Shown here: one piece after another, positions 15,780 through 24,154 of the stretch
Layout of the letters: each line of letters starts with the position of its first letter
How positions within the stretch are numbered: position 1 is the first letter of the stretch
NCBI GenBank assembly: GCA_002299585.1
Contig: DBOE01000033.1
Location: forward strand, 2,418-31,103
Direction of reading: 5' to 3'
Source: Hydrogenovibrio sp. UBA654
Lineage (GTDB): Bacteria > Pseudomonadota > Gammaproteobacteria > Thiomicrospirales > Thiomicrospiraceae
Length of the DNA: 28,686 bases
The notes under the pieces: model-generated
The model's input: the letters and a program-made list of their open reading frames with translations, nothing else
Databases searched by the model: none
What the model was told of the DNA's origin: nothing
Program-made: the position numbers and the translations under genes

Positions 15780-18266
15780 CTAGTATTTTGGTTTTGTTGC
15801 TAATATCATAAGTTCGTCAGCAATGGGGTTTTCAGGCTCATGTTGTTTGATTTTGTTGATGGCATTTATTGCCTCATCTAGTATCCCCGTGTAAATTAAT
15901 ACCTTAGCAAGTTTTATCCAGCTAGAAGTATCTTTATCATTAGTTTGTAGGTAGTGTAGGTATATTTCTATAGCTTCTTGATGCCGTCCAGTCGCATTTA
16001 AAATATCGGCATAGGCCTTGTAATATTGATCGGAATAATTAGTTAATACTGCAAGAGCGTTTAAGGCACTAGGGTAGTCTTTTTGTGCTAGAGTGATGCT
16101 TACTACTCTTTTTAGGCCATACATTAAAATATTTTTGTCTTTTATGGCTATATACTGGGCAAGAGCTTCACTGGGTAGTTCTTTTAATTCAAGTAGGTAG
16201 CCTCTGGCAATATTGCATAGATCCTCTGAATAGTCTTTGTTTTTTGTTTTTATATGGCTAATTATTAATTCTAGTTCTGCTATTTTTTCTTCGTCAAAGT
16301 ATCTTTGAATTCTATTGAACAGTGGTTTTATACTATCATCTTGCAATTTTATTCTGTTAGTTATTTTAGTATTGGTTGAAAGTAATTCTTTGTTATATGT
16401 TTCTAAAATAGATTGTAGATCTTTTTTATATTCTAGAGGAAGATCATCCAAGCTGATATTATGCATTTTTAACCAAACATTTGCCCGACCTTCTTGCTTA
16501 TATTTGTACCATTTATCTATTAATTTTGGTAGTTGTTTTATGTCTTTTATTTCGTCTACTCTCAGGTTTAGTATATTTATTGAAATTTGTATTGCTTGCG
16601 ATAAAGGGCTTGCTGATTTTATTAAAGCCTCAAAGTAATTAACAAAAGATTGTGTAATGTTTTCTTTAGACATATCGTCTTGTTTGATACTTGGATCCAT
16701 GAATTCTTTATAGGCCTTAATAGAGTACATAAAAATGAATTCAGCGTGATCCCCCATTAGTTTATTAAGATTTTTTTGAATTTTAATTACTTGTCGAGTA
16801 TTTGTATCAGTTTTATTGTCATCAATGAATAGTTGGTTGGCAATTTTTTTGCCTTTACTGGATAATTTAATGGTTTTTTTGCAGAGCACTAGCATTTCTT
16901 GGCAATAAGATTTAGCCTCAGCAAGGTGATGATTATAGTGATTTGGTTTAACTTGTAATTTATGTTTAATTTCTTTGATTAATGGTTGTTTATCTTGTTG
17001 AGTTAGTAGGATTTTATTAGCCTTTATATAGGTAACCTTGTCAATAAATGCGGACTCTTTGCTAAGAGTGTAAAAGGTGTTATTAAATTGTTTAATTGCA
17101 TATGCTACTTGATCGATCATAGCCGCATGAGCATCTGCAAAATTTGCATCAGTTTCAGCGATTCTACCTGAGTAGGTTTTGACTCTATTAGAGCTTGCCC
17201 CTACATATTTACTAATTTTAGCTTCGAGGCTACCAGATTCATGACTATTGCCATCTTTGCTATAGCAAAAATCTACCCCTGAAAAAATGATTTGCTTTGC
17301 TCCTAAAAAACTGGCGATGGATGCCATCGCATTAGTTACAGTTGGGCCAACTACCGCAAGGTTATTTGGTTGTTTGTGTTTGGAATCTAACCATGGAAAT
17401 CTTAATCCTAGATAAGAGTGTAAGCCCGTCCATTCAGCTAATAGCTTTGAATTAGCATTGTTTGAATGAATAAGTATTGCTGTTTCTGCATAAGCAAGTA
17501 TCGATTTACTATTATCATAGCTTACATCATGTGGGTCTACGCTAATAAAAAAATCTGGTTGTATTTTTTCTTTATTTAGTCTATCAGCAATTCTGGCAGC
17601 CGCAAATATTATTAACTTGTTTTGATTGTCTCTAATCCAAGTGATATTTTCATCAAGAGTGGGGCCCCCTCCTAAGATAATAGCGGTTGAGTTTTCTAGG
17701 GAATTTTTTATGTTAGCTACTGGTATTTCATTAACGGAGAGATTTCTTAACTGGCTATCAACAAAAATATTATTAGAAGTAGAAAATGCGACTTCGCTAG
17801 AATAAAAAATATTAAATTTATCAGAACACATCTCCCACATTTCTTTATATAAGGCAGATATATTGTCAATTACCGCTAAAGATTTTAATAAACTAAATCG
17901 ACCATGAGAGATATATTCAATATAAGATTCTTTAAGCTCAGTAAAATCTATATCAAAAGGTTGTATATCTATTAGTTCGTTATTGATATCAATGTTTTTT
18001 TTTAGATAAGAAATTATTTCAGGTCTTTCTAAAATAAGATAACGCCTATTTTTATCTGCTTGATATTTTTGTAAATAATTAATTAATAATCCAGAGTCTG
18101 CACCAACCACTATAAAAAGGTTGTTTTCAACATCTAACTCCTTACTAAAAAAACTGTTAAATATAGCACTAGAGCCGACATTATCAAAAGCATGCCCATT
18201 AATTTGTGTAAAGTATTTATCCCCAAAAGAATTGTGGTAGATATTGTTAATGTTTATTTTTGACAT
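15780..18266 (-). CDS. Motility accessory factor (Maf), flagellin glycosyltransferase family
   Basis: This large protein (828 residues) belongs to the Maf/DUF115 (MptE-like) family, whose members add nonulosonic acids such as pseudaminic or legionaminic acid to flagellin Ser/Thr. An N-terminal domain (about 1-170) is followed by the central domain with AIILGGGPTLDENI (195-208), AARIADRL, PDFFISVDPHDVS (237-249), VVGPTVTNAMASIASFLGAKQ and FSGVDFCYS. The long C-terminal part is helical, with TPR-like repeats near the end (YKAYADILNATGRHQEAIEIYL and WIKLAKVLIYTGILDEAINAI). It is divergent from flaG and the flagellin gene, which fits flagellin as substrate. The sugar biosynthesis genes are not in this window. 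The start at 18266 has only a weak AAAGATT upstream. Confidence 0.88.
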   Translation of the reverse strand: MSKININNIYHNSFGDKYFTQINGHAFDNVGSSAIFNSFFSKELDVENNLFIVVGADSGLLINYLQKYQADKNRRYLILERPEIISYLKKNIDINNELIDIQPFDIDFTELKESYIEYISHGRFSLLKSLAVIDNISALYKEMWEMCSDKFNIFYSSEVAFSTSNNIFVDSQLRNLSVNEIPVANIKNSLENSTAIILGGGPTLDENITWIRDNQNKLIIFAAARIADRLNKEKIQPDFFISVDPHDVSYDNSKSILAYAETAILIHSNNANSKLLAEWTGLHSYLGLRFPWLDSKHKQPNNLAVVGPTVTNAMASIASFLGAKQIIFSGVDFCYSKDGNSHESGSLEAKISKYVGASSNRVKTYSGRIAETDANFADAHAAMIDQVAYAIKQFNNTFYTLSKESAFIDKVTYIKANKILLTQQDKQPLIKEIKHKLQVKPNHYNHHLAEAKSYCQEMLVLCKKTIKLSSKGKKIANQLFIDDNKTDTNTRQVIKIQKNLNKLMGDHAEFIFMYSIKAYKEFMDPSIKQDDMSKENITQSFVNYFEALIKSASPLSQAIQISINILNLRVDEIKDIKQLPKLIDKWYKYKQEGRANVWLKMHNISLDDLPLEYKKDLQSILETYNKELLSTNTKITNRIKLQDDSIKPLFNRIQRYFDEEKIAELELIISHIKTKNKDYSEDLCNIARGYLLELKELPSEALAQYIAIKDKNILMYGLKRVVSITLAQKDYPSALNALAVLTNYSDQYYKAYADILNATGRHQEAIEIYLHYLQTNDKDTSSWIKLAKVLIYTGILDEAINAINKIKQHEPENPIADELMILATKPKY

Positions 18267-18270
18267 GATT

Positions 18271-18304
18271 TAATCTTTTAATAACTATTGATATTAAAAG
18301 ATTA
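18271..18304. promoter_or_regulatory. Perfect 13-bp inverted repeat between the Maf gene and flaG
   Basis: TAATCTTTTAATA (18271-18283) and TATTAAAAGATTA (18292-18304) are exact reverse complements with an 8-base loop. The element sits 4 bases upstream of the Maf start codon and 34 bases upstream of the flaG sigma-28 site. No T-run follows on either strand, so a terminator is unlikely. It may be an operator, or a hairpin in the Maf leader that overlaps its ribosome-binding site. Confidence 0.55.
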
Positions 18305-18337
18305 GTAACACTAATTATGCCAAAAATGTTTTTTTTC

Positions 18338-18364
18338 TAAAGGTTTCTAATAAGCTGCCGTTAT
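18338..18364 (+). promoter_or_regulatory. Sigma-28 (FliA) promoter for flaG
   Basis: TAAAG at 18338-18342 and GCCGTTAT at 18357-18364 are separated by 14 bases, which corresponds exactly to the spacing in the FliA consensus TAAAGTTT-N11-GCCGATAA. The -10 half differs at two positions. The flaG start is about 65 bases downstream. Confidence 0.6.
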
Positions 18365-18430
18365 GGTAAGTAACCCCAGAAAATATATTTTATTTAGGGA
18401 TTTATTAAGACAGTATCTTAGGAGGATTAG

Positions 18431-18841
18431 ATGAGTGTTATTGATGATAAAGTTTTGTCTATTGCCTATGTACCTGTAGCAGAAAAAAAGCATATAGATT
18501 TGGTAAATAATATTAGTAGAAAGTTTTTAGTTGATTCATTTACTGAAAAAACAGTAAAAGAATTGAATGTTGTTGATGTTACTAAAAAATTAGATGTCTT
18601 AGTTAGTGAAGTTAATAATGAATTATCAAAAACTAGTAATTCATTGGCTTTTAAAGTTGATAGTGCTTCTGGTAGAAATATTTATTCGTTAATTGATTTA
18701 GAGTCTAGAGAAGTAGTTAAACAGTATCCAACAGCAGATTTTTTACGAGTTTCAAATAATATTAAAGAGTATTTAGAAGCTAATGTTGTTGAAAATAAAA
18801 TAGGTTATGGGGTAGGTAATTTACTTAGTTCCGTGGTCTAG
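18431..18841 (+). CDS. flaG: FlaG family flagellar protein
   Basis: The protein has 136 residues. The C-terminal two-thirds match the FlaG family: LDVLVSEVNNELSKTSNSLAFKVDSASGRNIYSLIDLESREVVKQYP (54-100), followed by an amphipathic end. FlaG proteins affect flagellar filament length and are usually encoded beside flagellin. Here flaG precedes flagellin, the reverse of the common fliC-flaG order. A strong AGGAGG (18420-18425) stands ahead of the ATG, and a sigma-28 site lies upstream. The N-terminal 50 residues are less conserved. Confidence 0.85.
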   Translation: MSVIDDKVLSIAYVPVAEKKHIDLVNNISRKFLVDSFTEKTVKELNVVDVTKKLDVLVSEVNNELSKTSNSLAFKVDSASGRNIYSLIDLESREVVKQYPTADFLRVSNNIKEYLEANVVENKIGYGVGNLLSSVV

Positions 18842-18889
18842 TTGAAAATAATAGTTTTATATTTGAACATATTTTTTTGTTTTATTTAC

Positions 18890-18915
18890 TTAAGTTTTTT
18901 GATCATAGCCGATAA
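18890..18915 (+). promoter_or_regulatory. Sigma-28 (FliA) promoter for flagellin
   Basis: TTAAG at 18890-18894 and a perfect GCCGATAA at 18908-18915 are 13 bases apart, one short of the consensus spacing. Transcription would begin near 18922 and leave a leader of about 77 bases. The -10 sequence CCGATAA is repeated inverted as TTATCGG at 18937-18943, within the leader, and could form a hairpin or an operator. Confidence 0.75.
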
Positions 18916-18998
18916 CAGGTTTGAAAGAAGATTTTATTATCGGTTTGGTTTTAGCTGAACCTTTTAAATTTATATAAATAGTTTTAGGAGAAATAATT

Positions 18999-19829
18999 AT
19001 GTCAATGGTAATTAACACGAACATGGGTTCGGAAAACGCAGTTAGATTATTAGATCGTTCAAGTAGAGAAATGTCAACATCAATGGAGCGTCTAACTTCT
19101 GGTTTGCGTATTAACAAAACAGCAGATGATGTAGCAGGTAAAGCTGTTGTAACTGGTATGACTACACAAATTCGTGGTACAGATATGGCAATTCGTAATG
19201 CTAATGATGGTGTTTCATTAATTCAAACTGTAGATGGAGCGGCTGAAGAAACCGTGAACATGTTACACAGAGTAAGAGAGCTAGCCGTACAAGCAGCTAA
19301 CGATACCTATACATCTGGGCAAAGAGCACAAATGAATGTAGAAGTGAGTCAGCTTCGTACTGAAATAAATCGTATTGCAGAAACAACTAAGTTTAATGGT
19401 ATTGAGTTAATGAGTTCAGGTGTTACCTCTGCTATTTCTATCCACGCAGGTTGGGAAACTAATGCAGCAAATACAGTAAAAATTAACCTAGAAGACATGA
19501 CCGCTTCTGCTCTTGGTTTTACTGCCTCTGGAACTGTAACAACTCAGTCTAAAGCATTAATAACTATGGGTCAGATAGATACAGCTTTAGAAAAAGTTTC
19601 TAATGCTCGTGCGGGCTTTGGTGCGGTACAAAACCGTTTAGACTATACGGTTTCAAACTTACAAAATGTAAATGAAAATATAACTGCATCAAGAAGCCAA
19701 ATACAAGATGCAGATTTTGCCAAAGAAAGTGCCAACTTAGCTAGAACTCAGGTTCTTCAACAAGCTGGTATGAGTATGTTAGCTCAGGCAAATCAATCGT
19801 CACAAAGTGTATTAGGGTTGCTGCGTTAG
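18999..19829 (+). CDS. fliC: Flagellin (compact, D0/D1 only)
   Basis: This is the structural subunit of the flagellar filament, exported through the flagellar type III system without a signal peptide. It has 276 residues: a conserved N-terminal D0/D1 part (about 1-140, with MVINTNMGS and ERLTSGLRIN), a short middle of about 50 residues, and a conserved C-terminal part (about 205-276, RAGFGAVQNRLDYTVSNLQ to LLR). Domains D2 and D3 are essentially missing. RVRELAVQAANDT, the region that TLR5 binds in animal hosts, is intact. The middle is rich in Ser/Thr and is a plausible target for the Maf enzyme next door. The start at 18999 has AGGAG 8 bases upstream; ATG 19005 is too distant from it. The gene uses CGT arginine codons more than its neighbours, as expected for high expression. 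Confidence 0.97.
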   Translation: MSMVINTNMGSENAVRLLDRSSREMSTSMERLTSGLRINKTADDVAGKAVVTGMTTQIRGTDMAIRNANDGVSLIQTVDGAAEETVNMLHRVRELAVQAANDTYTSGQRAQMNVEVSQLRTEINRIAETTKFNGIELMSSGVTSAISIHAGWETNAANTVKINLEDMTASALGFTASGTVTTQSKALITMGQIDTALEKVSNARAGFGAVQNRLDYTVSNLQNVNENITASRSQIQDADFAKESANLARTQVLQQAGMSMLAQANQSSQSVLGLLR

Positions 19830-19862
19830 TTCTTAATCAGTTCCTCCTTAAGTAGATACTAA

Positions 19863-19926
19863 GCCTTTTTATAAGGCAAAATATAAAATGGTATTTTGCA
19901 TTTATTTGTGATTTGCCGTTTTTTTT
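19863..19926 (+). terminator. Probable terminator of the flagellin gene
   Basis: Several stems overlap here: GCCTT/AAGGC (19863-19867 with 19873-19877), GCAAAATA/TATTTTGC (19876-19883 with 19892-19899) and an outer GGCAAA/TTTGCC (19875-19880 with 19912-19917). A T8 run follows at 19919-19926. The outer stem plus T-run has the form of an intrinsic terminator, with mutually exclusive inner folds. Confidence 0.5.
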
Positions 19927-19951
19927 CAATTTTTTTATGCCATTTGATTAC

Positions 19952-20008
19952 TTTACTTTTGTTCTTGGTAATGATATTCTATTGCTTAAAATTTAGTCTA
20001 GGCTAAAT
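19952..20008 (+). promoter_or_regulatory. Candidate promoter and operator of the TonB-dependent receptor
   Basis: TTTACT (19952-19957) and TATTCT (19975-19980), 17 bases apart, resemble a sigma-70 promoter. A sequence with 13 of 19 matches to the E. coli Fur box overlaps the -10 at 19967-19985. Just downstream, ATTTAGTCTAGGCTAAAT (19991-20008) is palindromic at 16 of 18 positions and would suit a repressor near the transcription start. The true regulator is unknown. Confidence 0.4.
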
Positions 20009-20101
20009 ATTTATTAAGTCTTGGATTAATTGTTATGGTGGAGCGAATCCAATGATAATTTTTTAGGATACCTCTTTTATGAAATTAAGGAACTAAATAG
20101 T

Positions 20102-22240
20102 ATGCAAAAAAAACAATTTATATCTAAACATAATAGATTAAATTTAGTAATAAATTTAGTGGTTTTTTCAAGTTATGGTTATTTATCACCTATACAAGCT
20201 AGCACTAATTTAGATACAGTTACGGTTAATAGTGATTCTAAATCTACCCGTAATGAAAAGATGATGAAATTAAAAAAAGACATCATTCATACCGAAGTAG
20301 TTACGGCTAAAAAAATTGCACAAAAGCAAGCTGCTAGTTTAGCCCAAGCCATTGCCAATGAACCTGGAGTTAAGGTTAATACTGATTGTTCTTTATGTGG
20401 AGTTAAGCGAGTAATGCTTAATGGACTAAAAGGAGAGCATACAACCATTATGACTAATGGAGTCCCTAATAGTTCTTTAATGGAAGGTTTTTATGGTTTT
20501 GATGCTATCCCGACTGCTGGCATAACTTCGGTTGAAATATCAAGAGGCGCTGGCGCTTCTATGCTTGCTCCTGGAGCTATAGGCGGGACTATAAATGTAA
20601 TTACGGCTAAACCTTATAATGATAGCTTAATGTTTGACTTGTCACGAGGAAATTATAATTATCATAAATATCAATTTGTTGGCACAAAAGTAAGCCATGA
20701 TAAAGATACTGCTATTTCTTTTGCTGCCCAGTCAGATTACCGTGGACAGATAGATCAAGATAATAATTATATTAACGAATCTCCAGAACTAACTAACCGA
20801 GCGATGAATTTACAAGTTTGGCATCAAATCTCTGAAAATGACAATATTGATTTTCGTATAGTAGATCAATTTTCTGAAGTTTTTGGTGGACCTATGCTGA
20901 ATACTCCTTTTGCAAGGTCTAAATCAGATGCTAGAACTCAAGTAGGTGGAAATGCCCAATTTATAGGTGGCAATGTGGGGAACAGACCAACTGCAGGGAC
21001 AACTGCTAGGGATTTTTTAGAAAATATTATTAGTACAAAACAGTCTTATACTACCAAATGGGAACATTATGTTAATGATGATTTGCAAACTCTATTAGTT
21101 GGCTCCTATGTTGATGCCACTTTAGATTCTATCTATGAAAATATTACCTATAAAGCAGATCAAGATATTTATTATATAGATGCTAGAGGTTATTATTTTT
21201 TTAATGAACAACACTCTTTAACCTTTGGGCTTGATTTAAAAACCGATAGCTATGACTCGGTATCTACGGGAGGGAGCAATCCTTCTGGAGATTCCTATAA
21301 ATTAAACGTCAAAGGTTTGTATTTAAAAGAACTTTGGACTCCAACTAATAGTTTAGAAGCTTCTTTCGCTCTGCGAGTTGATGACATTGATGTTAGTTTT
21401 TTAGAGCAAAATCGTAAATTTAAAGAAACAGTATTTGCCCCTAGAATGCACATTAAATATTTACATGATTTTAATTGGACCTCTAGATTTTCTGCAGGTA
21501 AAGGTTATCGTGTACCCTTAGCTTTTTTTGAAACAGATCATGGTATTGTCGATAATCCATTAGTAATGGATGTTGATAAATTAGAAAAATCAAACTCATT
21601 GCAATATAGTTTAGATTTCAATAATGCCCGAACAGATTTTTTGACAACATATAGCTGGACCGCTGTAAAAAATTTAGCAATGATTGATCCAAGCACTAGT
21701 AGTGCAACAAAAATTATAAATTCACCACAAGAAGGTGCGGTACAGCATATTGATGTATCAATAACTTATCAATTAACAGCTAACTGGTCAATAGGAACCA
21801 CCGCAGAAGTTTTTATGTATGATAAAAATTATCGTAATACCTTTGTGGTTATCCCTACAGAAGAACGAGTTAGATTAATGGTGGATTATGATAATAGTGG
21901 CTGGGAAGTTATTAGTACTTTAAGCTGGGTAGGAAGTCGTAAATACTCAGATTACACAAATGCGGATTATAACAATCACTATCAAGACGCAGCCAATACT
22001 ATATCCAATGGTACTAAATCTCCAGACTATTTCACTTTAAACTTAAAAGTTAATAAGCAAATAGGTGCTCACGGGCATTGGAACATTTATGCAGGAGCAA
22101 ATAACCTACTTAACTATACTCAGGTTGGTTCAGGAAGCTCACCATTATTTTATGATACCAATGGTGATGTAGATGTAACTCATATATGGGGTCCTTTACG
22201 AGCTAGAGAGATATATGCGGGGATAAGAGCAAATTTTTAA
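20102..22240 (+). CDS. TonB-dependent outer-membrane receptor, substrate unknown
   Basis: This outer-membrane beta-barrel receptor takes up a scarce ligand with energy from TonB (712 residues). A signal peptide covers about 1-33. A likely TonB box DTVTV is at 38-42. The plug domain runs from about 60 to 185, with SLAQAIANEPGVKV and VEISRGAGASMLAPGAIGGTINVITA. The barrel ends in a C-terminal Phe (IRANF), as expected for Bam-assembled proteins. The plug carries Cys96 and Cys99 in DCSLCGVKRVMLNGL, an uncommon CxxC in a receptor. No heme, siderophore or cobalamin signature identifies the ligand, although iron or another metal is the default guess. The frame is open from TTG 20030, but ATG 20102 is preferred because AAGGA lies 10 bases upstream and the signal peptide begins there. 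No transporter or TonB genes lie nearby. Confidence 0.92.
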   Translation: MQKKQFISKHNRLNLVINLVVFSSYGYLSPIQASTNLDTVTVNSDSKSTRNEKMMKLKKDIIHTEVVTAKKIAQKQAASLAQAIANEPGVKVNTDCSLCGVKRVMLNGLKGEHTTIMTNGVPNSSLMEGFYGFDAIPTAGITSVEISRGAGASMLAPGAIGGTINVITAKPYNDSLMFDLSRGNYNYHKYQFVGTKVSHDKDTAISFAAQSDYRGQIDQDNNYINESPELTNRAMNLQVWHQISENDNIDFRIVDQFSEVFGGPMLNTPFARSKSDARTQVGGNAQFIGGNVGNRPTAGTTARDFLENIISTKQSYTTKWEHYVNDDLQTLLVGSYVDATLDSIYENITYKADQDIYYIDARGYYFFNEQHSLTFGLDLKTDSYDSVSTGGSNPSGDSYKLNVKGLYLKELWTPTNSLEASFALRVDDIDVSFLEQNRKFKETVFAPRMHIKYLHDFNWTSRFSAGKGYRVPLAFFETDHGIVDNPLVMDVDKLEKSNSLQYSLDFNNARTDFLTTYSWTAVKNLAMIDPSTSSATKIINSPQEGAVQHIDVSITYQLTANWSIGTTAEVFMYDKNYRNTFVVIPTEERVRLMVDYDNSGWEVISTLSWVGSRKYSDYTNADYNNHYQDAANTISNGTKSPDYFTLNLKVNKQIGAHGHWNIYAGANNLLNYTQVGSGSSPLFYDTNGDVDVTHIWGPLRAREIYAGIRANF

Positions 22241-22300
22241 ATGGCATAAATAATGTTTATAAATTTATATTTTACAAGAACTTTCCTGGCGGTTGGTGGG

Positions 22301-22666
22301 CTATTCTAGCCAAAAAACATCTTTTATCCAGTCAGGTTCTTGTTGTTCACCATGTAAAATTAGTGCATCAAAGCGCATGTTGTGATTTTGTAGTTGGGGA
22401 TTGTTAATAAGATAGTATTTAGCACAGTGAGTTATGCGTTTTTGCTTATTGGTGGATATGTATTCAGCGGCATTGCCATGATGGGAGTTTTTTCGATATT
22501 TTACTTCAAAAAATATTAGTGTATTATTTATACTTTTGCCAATTATATCTATCTCTCCACCTTGGCAACGAAAGTTATTATCTAGTATTTCAATCTGTTG
22601 TTTTTTTAGCCATTTTGTGACAAGCTGTTCTTTTTCAGCCCCTTTTTTTTGGCTGAACCAGCCCAT
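22301..22666 (-). CDS. yraN: YraN family (UPF0102) endonuclease-like protein
   Basis: This small cytoplasmic protein (121 residues) has a restriction-endonuclease-like fold. The family signature runs from GAEKEQLVTKWLKKQ (9-23) through NNFRCQGGEIDIIG to LIFFEVKYRKN, supplying the Glu, Asp and Glu-x-Lys residues of a PD-(D/E)xK site. The family's function is not settled. The ATG directly adjoins the lpoA stop codon, and the lpoA-yraN pair beside rsmI is the standard gammaproteobacterial arrangement. Confidence 0.93.
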   Translation of the reverse strand: MGWFSQKKGAEKEQLVTKWLKKQQIEILDNNFRCQGGEIDIIGKSINNTLIFFEVKYRKNSHHGNAAEYISTNKQKRITHCAKYYLINNPQLQNHNMRFDALILHGEQQEPDWIKDVFWLE

Positions 22667-24112
22667 TTATTCAATTATTCCATCTTGGTTATATTTTGCC
22701 CAAATATATTGCCGATCATAGACTAAACCATCTTTGCTTAGATTACCTGACATGCCAGAATTTAAACATAAATTAGGGGCAAATAAATGTTGATTTAGTG
22801 CAATAGTTAAACTATCCCAGCCAAAGGCTTCTAGTTTTGAGATTAAACCATTATTTATTAAGACTGCACGATAAGTTGGAAAAGATATATTTTTTAAGTC
22901 CATATTTGGTTTATTTTTTTGTAAGTTTGTAGGGGTTAATTTAGATGAACTATAAGTTGGTATGGTTAAATTAAAAAACTTAAATTGAGGTTGAAAAACA
23001 GCTAGTTGTTTAGTATTTCCTAATAAAACAACAGCATCTAGATCTTGCCTAGTTCTAGGAAAAAATGATAAATTTATTCGTAGTAGCCATTGAAGATTAT
23101 TTTTTCTATCGTTACTTTGTTGTTCATTTATCACACTAGCCAAGGCTTTTCGTAAATTAGCTTTTTTTTCTGGGTATACCTTTAAGGTAGCATTATTGCC
23201 AGAAAATTGTTTCCATTGTCTAAAAATTTGCGTGGCTAAATCTGCATCAGAATTATTATTACTAGTTAATATAGCAATATTTTTATAGTTTTCAGAACAT
23301 AGTTTTTTAGTTATTTGTACTCCCTCATATCTTGATGAAAAGGTGAGGTTTGGCATAGGGTTCTCATTCAAAGTTAAGATTGCTTGCTTATCAACACTCA
23401 TCTGTTGAGGTGAATTAAGCAAATTAAGGGTTTCTTTTTGTATCGGTCCTATAACAAAATCAGCACCGTTTTCTATAGATTTTTGGTAAATTTCTTTTAT
23501 TTGTTCGGTATTTGAAGAGTCATAAAATGATAGAGTTAATTGTGGATTATTTTGTAATTTATTTTTAATTATGCCATTTCTTATTTGTAGGCTAACTTGT
23601 TTATAGTTTCCAGAAAAAGGCAGTAATACCGCTACATGCTCTGGTTTTTTTGAGCTTTTCAATTGGTTAATTAAACTATGTGATAGGTTAGCATTAAAAA
23701 CGGCGTGGGGATTAAAAGTTAAACTATCTTTTAATTGTTGTTTTTGCTCTATGGGATATAATTCAGTTATATATACAAACTCTAGCCAGTCAGTTAGTTC
23801 AATTTTTTCGGGATTTTCTTCAAGTAGCTCTTGCCTCTGTTCATCTGGAATATTTTTTAGGGTTTGCCAGATTTCATATTCAATAGCTAATTTATTTTCA
23901 GAATCTACATTTGTCCATAGTTCTGTAGAGTAATCTATATAAGCTAACCAATCTTGTTGCAGTTTCAAACTAGAAATAGAGCTTTCTAGTGCTATTAATT
24001 GTAAATGCTTTTCTTCTTGGGTAGCCCCATCTATTTTTATTGGTTTATGGCTACAGCCAGACAATATAAATATTATAAAGCCAAGTAATATAAGGTAAAA
24101 TGATCCATTCAT
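22667..24112 (-). CDS. lpoA: LpoA, outer-membrane lipoprotein activator of PBP1A
   Basis: This outer-membrane lipoprotein reaches through the periplasm to activate the peptidoglycan synthase PBP1A. The signal peptide ends ILSGC, with Cys20 lipidated. The N-terminal part (about 30-150) is helical and TPR-like. The C-terminal part from about residue 155 (HVAVLLPFSGNYKQVSLQIRNGI) has the periplasmic-binding-protein fold, with GADFVIGPIQKETL and LDAVVLLGN. At 481 residues it is much shorter than E. coli LpoA (678), mainly in the N-terminal region. The family call rests on the C-terminal fold plus synteny with yraN and divergent rsmI. Confidence 0.88.
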   Translation of the reverse strand: MNGSFYLILLGFIIFILSGCSHKPIKIDGATQEEKHLQLIALESSISSLKLQQDWLAYIDYSTELWTNVDSENKLAIEYEIWQTLKNIPDEQRQELLEENPEKIELTDWLEFVYITELYPIEQKQQLKDSLTFNPHAVFNANLSHSLINQLKSSKKPEHVAVLLPFSGNYKQVSLQIRNGIIKNKLQNNPQLTLSFYDSSNTEQIKEIYQKSIENGADFVIGPIQKETLNLLNSPQQMSVDKQAILTLNENPMPNLTFSSRYEGVQITKKLCSENYKNIAILTSNNNSDADLATQIFRQWKQFSGNNATLKVYPEKKANLRKALASVINEQQSNDRKNNLQWLLRINLSFFPRTRQDLDAVVLLGNTKQLAVFQPQFKFFNLTIPTYSSSKLTPTNLQKNKPNMDLKNISFPTYRAVLINNGLISKLEAFGWDSLTIALNQHLFAPNLCLNSGMSGNLSKDGLVYDRQYIWAKYNQDGIIE

Positions 24113-24154
24113 TCCCTAATTATACATTTTCAATTTATTAAATGGTTAAAGGTT

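Noticed and set aside
18890..19117. 75-residue minus-strand frame across the flagellin start
   Set aside because: It is antisense to the sigma-28 promoter and the conserved flagellin N-terminus, with no supporting features.
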